NCBI GenBank assembly: GCA_024642505.1
Contig: JAHEAZ010000001.1
Location: 47,568-111,567 of the forward strand
Origin: Gammaproteobacteria bacterium
GTDB taxonomy: Bacteria > Pseudomonadota > Gammaproteobacteria > Steroidobacterales > Steroidobacteraceae
Length of the DNA stretch: 64,000 nucleotides
Reading direction: 5' to 3'
Below the pieces are notes generated by a model. That model made no database searches and was not told the DNA's origin. It saw nothing but the letters and a program-made list of their open reading frames with translations. Numbering within the stretch: position 1 is the first letter of the stretch; each line of letters begins with the position of its first letter. A program made the translations under genes and the position numbers. Positions 57,968-64,000 of the stretch are shown piece after piece.

Positions 57968-59751
57968 ATCAATCGCTGGACCTGGCCGTGATTGGCAACT
58001 GCCAGGTATCCGCTCTGGTGGACGAGATGGCGCGGATCGTCTGGATGTGCCTGCCACGCCCCGACGGCGACCCGGTCTTCTGCGGTCTGCTGGGCGGCGG
58101 CCGGCCCGGCGCCAGCGGTGAATTTGCCGTCGAGCTCACCGGCGCCACCAGCAGCACGCGCCGTTACCTGACCAATACCGCGCTGCTCGAGACACTGCTC
58201 TCGGACGGCAACGGCAACTCGGTGCGGATCACCGACTTCTGTCCGCGCTTCCGTGCCCGGGAGCGCATCTTCAGGCCGGTGGGGCTGGTGAGGATCATCG
58301 AGCCGGTGACAGGCCGCCCGCTGGTCAAGTTGCGCCTGGAACCTGCCCGCGAGCACGGCTGCGCGAATCCCGAGATGACCTGGGGTAGCAGTCACCTGCG
58401 CTTTACCGGCGGCGGTTATTCGTACCGGGTCACCACTGACGCCTCGGTGCAGGCGATCATCGAGCAGCGAGAATTCGTACTCGATCGTCCGCTGACCATG
58501 GTCCTCGGCCCCGACGAGCCGCTTTCCGAGTCCGTGTCCCGCATTGGCAGGCAGTTCCTTGAGGATACGACGAACTACTGGCGTGACTGGGTTCGCGGCC
58601 TGGCCATTCCATTCGAGTGGCAGGACGAGGTAATCCGTGCCGCCATCACGCTCAAACTGTGCACCTACGAGGACACCGGTGCAGTCCTGGCGGCATTGAC
58701 GACGTCCATCCCGGAGTCGGCGGGCAGCACGCGTAACTGGGATTACCGTTTTTGCTGGTTGCGGGACGCCTACTTCGTCATCCGGGCGCTCAACCGGCTC
58801 GGCGCTACACGTACAATGGAGTCCTACCTGCATTTCATGGACAACGTCGTGGCGGGCGCCCGGGCTACCGGACTGCAGCCGCTATACGGGATTACCGGAG
58901 AGGTCCTGGTGACGGAGCGCGTCGCCGACTGCCTGCCCGGCTATCGCGGCATGGGCCCGGTGCGGATCGGCAACCAGGCCCACGAACAGCTACAGCACGA
59001 CGTTTACGGGTCCCTGATTCTCGCGTTGACCCAGGCTTTCTACGATCGGCGCATTGCAAATCCCGGCGATCGCGCCCTGTTTCGCCGGCTCGAGCGATTT
59101 GGTGAGTTCGCACTCGAGGTCTACGACAAGCCGGATGCCGGTATCTGGGAGTACCGGGGCCGGCAACGCCCGCACACGTTTTCCGCAGTAATGTGCTGGG
59201 CGGCAGCCGATCGACTGGCGCGGGCCGCACGGCTTCTCGGTCTCGACGATCGTCATACCTTCTGGTGCGAGCATGCGAGGGTCATGCGCGAGCGCATCCT
59301 CGAGGCTGCATGGCATCCGGAGGTCAAGGCATTCACTGGCGCCTTTGGTCATCCGGCCCTCGATGCCAGCGTACTGTTGCTGGCCGAGCTCGGCTTCGTA
59401 ACGACGGACGACCCGCGTTTCATAGCGACGGTTGAGGCCATCGAGCGCGATCTCAAGGAAGGTGTTCTGTTGATGCGCTATCGGGAGCCCGATGATTTCG
59501 GGGAGCCCGATACCGCATTTACTGTCTGCACGTTCTGGTACATCAACGCACTGGCGTCGATCGGGCGGCGTGACGAGGCGCGCGAGCTGTTCGCGCATGT
59601 CCTGGAGCGTCGTAACTCGATGGGGCTGCTGTCGGAGGACATTGACCCGCGGACCGGCGAGCTGTGGGGCAACTTCCCGCAGACCTACAGCATGGTGGGA
59701 ATCATCGACTGCGCCGTCAGGCTCAGCAAGAGCTGGGAGGAAGCGTTGTGA
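57964..59751 (+). CDS. glycoside hydrolase family 15 (trehalase/glucoamylase-like)
   Basis: A 595-residue protein with an N-terminal beta-sandwich (residues 1-230) and a C-terminal (alpha/alpha)6 barrel. Substrate-binding GSTRNWDYRFCWLRDAYFV, catalytic acid in GIWEYRGRQRPHTFS, and base in LLSEDIDPRTGELWGNFPQTYS are all present. GH15 enzymes of this type include trehalases. It sits between otsB and otsA, overlapping both by four bases (ATGA and GTGA), so it is made with the trehalose-synthesis enzymes. It lacks a signal peptide and is probably cytosolic. Confidence 0.92.
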   Translation: MNQSLDLAVIGNCQVSALVDEMARIVWMCLPRPDGDPVFCGLLGGGRPGASGEFAVELTGATSSTRRYLTNTALLETLLSDGNGNSVRITDFCPRFRARERIFRPVGLVRIIEPVTGRPLVKLRLEPAREHGCANPEMTWGSSHLRFTGGGYSYRVTTDASVQAIIEQREFVLDRPLTMVLGPDEPLSESVSRIGRQFLEDTTNYWRDWVRGLAIPFEWQDEVIRAAITLKLCTYEDTGAVLAALTTSIPESAGSTRNWDYRFCWLRDAYFVIRALNRLGATRTMESYLHFMDNVVAGARATGLQPLYGITGEVLVTERVADCLPGYRGMGPVRIGNQAHEQLQHDVYGSLILALTQAFYDRRIANPGDRALFRRLERFGEFALEVYDKPDAGIWEYRGRQRPHTFSAVMCWAAADRLARAARLLGLDDRHTFWCEHARVMRERILEAAWHPEVKAFTGAFGHPALDASVLLLAELGFVTTDDPRFIATVEAIERDLKEGVLLMRYREPDDFGEPDTAFTVCTFWYINALASIGRRDEARELFAHVLERRNSMGLLSEDIDPRTGELWGNFPQTYSMVGIIDCAVRLSKSWEEAL

Positions 59752-61154
59752 GCGGTCGTCTCGTCGCCATCTCGAACCGCGTTTCGATTCCACGCAAGTC
59801 GGCTGCGCCAGGTGGTCTTGCCGTCGGCTTGTTGGCCGCCATGCGGTCCAGAGGGGGCCTGTGGTTCGGCTGGAGCGGCGATTTGACCGAAGACGAGCCT
59901 GGGGAGACCGACGTCGTCAAGAGGGCGGGTGTCACCTACGCAATCACTGACATGCGGCGGGAGCTGTTCGAGCACTACTACTATGGTTTTGCCAACGGCA
60001 TGCTCTGGCCGCTGTTCCATTATTTTCTCGAGACCTTTCGTTATCGCGACGGCTACTACGATGCCTACCTCGAGGCCAACCGCTTCCTGGCCGGCCGGCT
60101 GCAGGCGCTGCTCGAGCCCGGCGACCTGCTATGGATGCACGACTACCACTTGATCCCGATGGCCAGGCTCCTCAGGGAGGAGCGGGTGGCTGGCCCGATG
60201 GGCTTCTTCCTGCACACGCCATTCCCGCACTACGAGGTACTGCGTGCGCTTCCGGTATACGCTGAGCTGCTGCGTGACCTGTGTGCCTACGACGTCGTAG
60301 GTTTCCAGACTGCCAATGACCTGAACAGTTTCCGCGATTCCATCCAGTACGTCTGGGGCGAAGGCGCCGTTCGCGACGAGAAGAGTGTATTCGTGGATGG
60401 CCGGCGGGTGAGGGTCGGCGTATTTCCTATCGGCGTCGAGATCGAATCCATACGGGCTGAGTCGGAGTCGAGCCAGGCCAGCGAGCAGGTCAAGCGCATG
60501 GTCCGCTCGGTCGGCGGCCGCAAGCTGGTGATTGGCGTCGATCGGCTCGACTACAGCAAGGGGATGGTGGAGCGCTTCGACGCATTCCAGCGTTTCCTGG
60601 AAGCGAGCCCCGACAGTCACGGCAAAGTGACGTTCATGCAGATAGCTCCGCTTTCGCGCGCAGACATGCGTTCGTATGAGTCGATACGCGAGCAGCTGGA
60701 GGGTCTGGCAGGGCGAATCAACGGGCAGTTCGCCGATACGGACTGGACCCCGTTGAGGTACCTCAACCGGAATTTTTCGCACGATATCCTCATGGGATTC
60801 ATGCGGGCGGCCCATGTCTGCATGGTGACGCCGGTGCGCGACGGCATGAATCTCGTTGCAAAGGAGTTCATCGCCGCCCAGGATCCGAGGGATCCGGGCG
60901 TGTTGATCCTGTCAACTCTGGCGGGCGCGGCGCGCGAACTGACTAACGCGCTGCAGGTCAATCCCTATGATACGCGCGGCGTCGCGCAGACCATCCAGAC
61001 TGCGCTGTCGATGCCGCTGTCGGAGAGACGCCAGCGACATCGCTCCCTGATGGAAGTCATTCGGCGCAACGACATCCACGCCTGGCATGGCAATTTCGTG
61101 GCGGAGCTGGAAGCCGCAGGTTCCAAGCAGCCGCGCGCCGCCCGGCGAAAGTGA
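59748..61154 (+). CDS. otsA: trehalose-6-phosphate synthase
   Basis: A 468-residue GT20 enzyme that joins UDP-glucose and glucose-6-phosphate. Signatures: LVAISNRVSIPRKSAAPGGLAVGL, LLWMHDYHLIPMARLLRE, GFFLHTPFPHYEVLRALP, GVDRLDYSKGMVERF and TPVRDGMNLVAKEFIAAQ. The GTG at 59748 overlaps the GH15 TGA. It completes the trehalose operon. Confidence 0.95.
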   Translation: MSGRLVAISNRVSIPRKSAAPGGLAVGLLAAMRSRGGLWFGWSGDLTEDEPGETDVVKRAGVTYAITDMRRELFEHYYYGFANGMLWPLFHYFLETFRYRDGYYDAYLEANRFLAGRLQALLEPGDLLWMHDYHLIPMARLLREERVAGPMGFFLHTPFPHYEVLRALPVYAELLRDLCAYDVVGFQTANDLNSFRDSIQYVWGEGAVRDEKSVFVDGRRVRVGVFPIGVEIESIRAESESSQASEQVKRMVRSVGGRKLVIGVDRLDYSKGMVERFDAFQRFLEASPDSHGKVTFMQIAPLSRADMRSYESIREQLEGLAGRINGQFADTDWTPLRYLNRNFSHDILMGFMRAAHVCMVTPVRDGMNLVAKEFIAAQDPRDPGVLILSTLAGAARELTNALQVNPYDTRGVAQTIQTALSMPLSERRQRHRSLMEVIRRNDIHAWHGNFVAELEAAGSKQPRAARRK

Positions 61155-61212
61155 CAGCCAGGCGGAGGAACGTCAGAATTCCTGTCAAGGATCTTTGAGT
61201 GAGGAACAGCTG

Positions 61213-61935
61213 ATGGAGCGACATGTGCTGGCGGCGCTACTGCTTGCGGTGGGCCTCGCGGCCGCCGGCTGGTTTACCGGCAGGGGCTTTCTGGAGGCGC
61301 GCTCGGCGGACCGCTACGTGACGGTCAAGGGCGTGGCCGAGCGCGAGGTGCAGGCCGACCTGGCGCTCTGGCCGATGCAGTTCGTCATTGCGGATGATGA
61401 TCTGGAACGAGCGCAGGAGCGTATGGCCGGGGCGGGAGCGCGGGTCCAGGCTTTTCTCCAGCGTAACGGCTTCGAGTCGGGCGAAGTCGAGCTGCAGGAC
61501 CTGAGCGTGACCGATACCCGAGCCAATCGCTACGGGGGGGTACCCGCACCATTTCGCTACGTGGTCAGTACCACGCTGATGGTCCGTACCGTGGACCCGG
61601 ATCGTCTCTTTACGGCAAGCCAGAGGGTGGGTGAGCTGATTGACGAGGGCGTGGTCCTGTCGTCGGATGGGCCCTGGGCGGGCGGGCCAACTTACCTGTT
61701 CAATGGGCTCAACGATCTGAAGCCAACCATGATTGCCGAAGCCACGGCGAGCGCGCGCGAGGCGGCAGAGCAATTCGCCCGCGATTCGGACAGCGAACTT
61801 GGGCCGATCCGCCGCGCCAACCAGGGGCTATTCGTGGTGCTGCCACGCGACCAGGCGCCCGGCGTCCAGGAGCAGCGCCAGCGAGCGAAAGTCATTCGCG
61901 TAGTGACCACGGTCGAGTACCTCCTCGATGACTAG
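61213..61935 (+). CDS. SIMPL-domain (DUF541) exported protein
   Basis: A 240-residue protein with an N-terminal signal/anchor (MERHVLAALLLAVGLAAAGW) and a SIMPL domain from about residue 35 (RYVTVKGVAEREVQADLALW, RYVVSTTLMVRTVDPDRLF and ATASAREAAEQFARDSDSEL). Family role unclear, possibly stress-related. ATG 61213 is chosen for the signal peptide. It overlaps the next gene by 8 nt. Confidence 0.85.
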   Translation: MERHVLAALLLAVGLAAAGWFTGRGFLEARSADRYVTVKGVAEREVQADLALWPMQFVIADDDLERAQERMAGAGARVQAFLQRNGFESGEVELQDLSVTDTRANRYGGVPAPFRYVVSTTLMVRTVDPDRLFTASQRVGELIDEGVVLSSDGPWAGGPTYLFNGLNDLKPTMIAEATASAREAAEQFARDSDSELGPIRRANQGLFVVLPRDQAPGVQEQRQRAKVIRVVTTVEYLLDD

Positions 61936-63028
61936 TTCCTGGCCGAGTACCAGTCTGGTGGCGGCGCTGCTGCTGGTGACGGAGCTGTTTACGGCTGGCG
62001 CGCGCAGCGAGGAGGTCAGCCGGGAGCCCACACCCGATGCCGCTACCTCGGCCCGAGTCGAGTCCGATCCAAAGGATCCCTGCCGGGGCGAGGCGCGCGA
62101 TGACGCGGCCCGCCTCGATCGCCTGCAGCAAGGTGTATTCGCCGGTGTCTGCACGAGTTCGCGCTGGTTCGATGGCCTGTTCGGCGAGGGAAAGATCGAT
62201 GCAGAGGCCTACGACAAGACATTTGGACGTGTGGGTGTCGGACTGGCTTGGGATAAGCTCGACGAGCTGAGCCTGGATGGGCACTTCCGCGCCAGCATTC
62301 ACTTACCGGTTTTGGGCAATCGCTTCAACGCCGTCATCGGCCGCGAAACCGAGGACGTCTATCTGGACGATACCTTCGATGATGTTGGTTTCCTGCCGGG
62401 GTCGTTCTCGGACGACAAGGAAGCCGATTGGTACGCGGGACTCAATTACAACGCAGTGGAGGGCGCCAACAGTAGCTTCAACGTGGGCGCGGGGGTGCAG
62501 CTCAAGTCGCCACTCAACCCCTTCGTCAAGGCCCGCTATCGTTACTACATTCACGTGGCTGACAACGTCCTGCTGACCTCCCGGTCAACCGTCTTCTGGG
62601 AAAACGAGGACGGCTTGGGCGTGACACAGGCACTCGACACCGACTGGTCGATCAGTGAGGGCTACCTGCTGCGCTGGTCCAACACCCTGACCCATTCAGA
62701 GACGACCGCGGGTGTCCGCTGGAGGAGCAGGCTGGCTTTTTACCAGGCGCTTTCGGAACTGAGCGCCATGCGTTACGAGGCGACGATCAGGGGAGAGACT
62801 GACGGTATCGAGCCAAACCTGCGCGAGTTCAAGCTGACCTACCGCCGTTCCATGTGGCGCGACTGGTTCTTTATCGAGGCCTACGGCGGGGTATTCTGGT
62901 CGGAAAGCGAAAAGCCAGCGCGCGTCTGTGACGATTGCGCAATGGTCGGTGTCGGCTTCGAGCTGATGTTCGGCGAGCGCTATTCCGGCACCAAGGGGCA
63001 GGCCACCGCTCCCGGCGATCAGCCCTGA
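61928..63028 (+). CDS. unrecognised exported protein, probable beta-rich outer-membrane protein
   Basis: A 366-residue protein with a signal peptide (LVAALLLVTELFTAGA). A Cys-containing helical part follows (GVFAGVCTSSRWFDGLFGEGK, near 68-90), then about 230 residues of alternating aromatic and polar residues typical of beta-barrel strands (FRASIHLPVLGNRFNAVIG, NYNAVEGANSS, SFNVGAGVQLKSPLNPF), ending in VGVGFELMFGERY. The early motif CTSSRWFDGLFGE recalls uncharacterised proteins seen in many gammaproteobacteria. No function can be named. Confidence 0.75.
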   Translation: MTSSWPSTSLVAALLLVTELFTAGARSEEVSREPTPDAATSARVESDPKDPCRGEARDDAARLDRLQQGVFAGVCTSSRWFDGLFGEGKIDAEAYDKTFGRVGVGLAWDKLDELSLDGHFRASIHLPVLGNRFNAVIGRETEDVYLDDTFDDVGFLPGSFSDDKEADWYAGLNYNAVEGANSSFNVGAGVQLKSPLNPFVKARYRYYIHVADNVLLTSRSTVFWENEDGLGVTQALDTDWSISEGYLLRWSNTLTHSETTAGVRWRSRLAFYQALSELSAMRYEATIRGETDGIEPNLREFKLTYRRSMWRDWFFIEAYGGVFWSESEKPARVCDDCAMVGVGFELMFGERYSGTKGQATAPGDQP

Positions 63029-63096
63029 AGCAGGCGACCTTCCGATCGACTGCCCTGGGCTGGCCGATATTCCCGCCGCTCATGCCATGCAGCTGA

Positions 63097-63237
63097 TGCG
63101 CCGGTAGCAACGCGGATGCTCGACCTGCATGTCCCAGGGCCGCGTTCCGCTTCAATGTCCCGATCGCGGAAGGCGCGAAGACGATCGGCCAGGAGCGTGA
63201 CTATACATCTCCGATCTGGTACACGCCGGCCAGATAG
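63097..63237 (+). pseudogene. Degraded C-terminal fragment of a DUF3604 protein
   Basis: The forward frame ending at TAG 63235-63237 reads TIGQERDYTSPIWYTPAR, matching the near-invariant QERAxTSPIWYTP end of DUF3604 proteins. Upstream in frame only RFNVPIAEGAK and a short unmatched stretch survive before a TGA at 63094, and no start or domain body is present, so it is a remnant. It lies in the 413-bp gene-free interval downstream of ssrA; the rest of that interval shows nothing else beyond the ssrA terminator. Confidence 0.55.
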
Positions 63238-63408
63238 GTTGGCAGAGGTCGGCTGAACGCCGGTGTTCGGCCGGACCTTCCGGCACAGCAGGGCTCCATG
63301 CCGGCGGGACTTGCTCGCGCTGTGGACGCGGTGCTCGTCCCGCGCGAGGCGCGGGAGCCCGCATCGCAACGCTCCGCGGGTTCCAGTCCCGTGAACGCAC
63401 ATGAAGAA

Positions 63409-63435
63409 GCCACGGGGCGCAATGCACCCCGTGGC
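63409..63435 (-). terminator. intrinsic terminator of ssrA
   Basis: GCCACGGGG (63409-63417) pairs with CCCCGTGGC (63427-63435) over a 9-nt loop, 7 bp beyond the tmRNA 3' end. On the minus strand the stem is followed by TTCTTCATG. Confidence 0.75.
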
Positions 63436-63441
63436 CGGTGA

Positions 63442-63796
63442 TGGTGGAGGCGGCGGGAATTGAACCCGCGTCCGCAAGCCCTACGCTACAAGATCTACGT
63501 GCGTATCCAGCCTATTGATCTCGCCTCATGCTACCCGGCGGGCGGGGAAAACATGAAGCCAGCTCAGGAGCGTTTTAGCGGGATCGGCCCTCAGCACACC
63601 GAAACCGCGATCCTGTGAGCGCGTCCCCCGATTTGACCGCACAGGCACGAGCCAGTCGGAGGTTAGGCGGGATTAAGCCGCCAGAGCGTAGTTGTCTTCG
63701 TTCGCAACTAAGTTGTTTGCAAGCTGATTAACGAGGAGGCCTGCACCTCGGCACGCACCTGGAGTTTCGCGACCCACGTCGAAACCGGTCGCCCCC
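63442..63796 (-). ncRNA. ssrA: transfer-messenger RNA (tmRNA)
   Basis: A 355-nt tmRNA. The 5' end GGGGGCG (63796-63790) pairs with CGCCTCC before an encoded A-CCA (3' end 63442). The T-arm GCGGGTTCAATTCCCGC and the 5' GACCGGTTTCGACGTGGG are diagnostic. The tag reading frame at 63705-63673 (minus) encodes ANEDNYALAA then TAA, a normal ClpXP-type degradation tag. It rescues stalled ribosomes with SmpB, which is not in the window. Confidence 0.97.
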
Positions 63797-63867
63797 ATGG
63801 AGCAAGGTCAGTCTACTCCGGTTATGGGGGCGGGTACCAACAATTCAATGGACAGGAGCGAACGGGT

Positions 63868-64000
63868 TCACGGATCGCCGATTTCCTCCAGCTCGATCTG
63901 GACCTCCAGCCAGCGTTCTTCCGCCGCCTCCAGTTCGCTCGCCAGACCGGCCTGGCGGGTGGTCAGCTCGCGGATGCGGTCGGTCGTACCGCCGTTGTAG
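63868..64000 (-). CDS. C-terminal end of an ABC-F/Uup-type protein (partial)
   Basis: The last 44 residues of a leftward gene entering from the right edge: YNGGTTDRIRELTTRQ, then GLASELEAAEERWLEVQIEL, ending EEIGDP and TGA at 63868-63870. The Leu/Glu-rich coiled coil with an x-RW-LE pattern is the usual C-terminal tail of ABC-F translation factors such as YheS or Uup. No ATPase motif is in view, so the call rests on the tail alone. Confidence 0.5.
   Translation of the reverse strand, partial: YNGGTTDRIRELTTRQAGLASELEAAEERWLEVQIELEEIGDP

Noticed and set aside
63377..63391. T-arm-like CGGGTTCCAGTCCCG on the plus strand near ssrA, as a tRNA or duplicated att site
   Set aside because: No acceptor or anticodon arm can be folded around it and its orientation is opposite to ssrA, so it is not a copied ssrA end.

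Overview
The window reads as an ordinary, gene-dense chromosomal stretch of a GC-rich gammaproteobacterium. The best guess is something near the Xanthomonadales, Nevskiales or Woeseiales. The reasons are the gene families and their order (kbl-tdh, sufRBCDSUT with SufU in place of SufE/SufA, mlaFEDCB, tRNA-Ser/ffs/dnaX/ybaB/recR, ppsA/ppsR back to back, a tmRNA tag reading ANEDNYALAA) and frequent 1-14 nt overlaps between genes. No CRISPR array, intact insertion sequence, prophage or plasmid function is visible. Three RNA genes are present: tRNA-Ser(GGA), the 4.5S SRP RNA and tmRNA.

Layout. 1-6.3 kb: threonine catabolism (tdh, kbl), hslR, a perfect TGTGA-N6-TCACA motif ahead of a small ORF, cupin and queuosine-precursor transporter cluster, a 24-bp-arm hairpin, cnoX, a DUF481 outer-membrane protein and a Nudix hydrolase. 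6.3-11.4 kb: an Lrp-type regulator divergent from putA, then an SPFH membrane protein with a ribbon-helix-helix partner behind a 28-bp palindrome. 11.4-18.3 kb: leftward suf operon ending in a translationally coupled sixA. 18.4-23.3 kb: class I aldolase, then mlaFEDCB facing mlaA. 23.4-33.9 kb: envelope protease, PIN-PhoH, peroxiredoxin, gcvR, dapA with a very short BamC-like lipoprotein, RNA genes, dnaX-ybaB-recR, rsgA, orn and a GFA-family protein. 34-46.9 kb: ppsA/ppsR, an unknown coiled-coil protein, prc, a lipoprotein M28 peptidase, small membrane proteins, a Gfo/Idh oxidoreductase, tag and a YbaK-type editing protein. 47-51.6 kb: a three-gene flavin/ferredoxin plus 2-oxoacid:ferredoxin oxidoreductase operon. 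51.7-57.2 kb: an orphan PGM1-like ATP-grasp ligase, a lipid kinase, a 2OG-Fe(II) oxygenase, and a nucleoside transporter with thymidine kinase. 57.2-63 kb: an otsB-GH15-otsA trehalose operon followed by a SIMPL protein and an unknown exported protein. 63-64 kb: a degraded DUF3604 tail, tmRNA, and the end of an ABC-F gene.

Most genes are well-known housekeeping or metabolic functions. The parts I would look at again are the GltD-ferredoxin/KorAB operon, the isolated PGM1-like peptide ligase, the SPFH-RHH pair with its palindrome, the minimal BamC-like lipoprotein, an AT-rich codon patch inside sufU, and the gene relic beside ssrA. Family assignments rest on motif recognition by eye; no database search was run.
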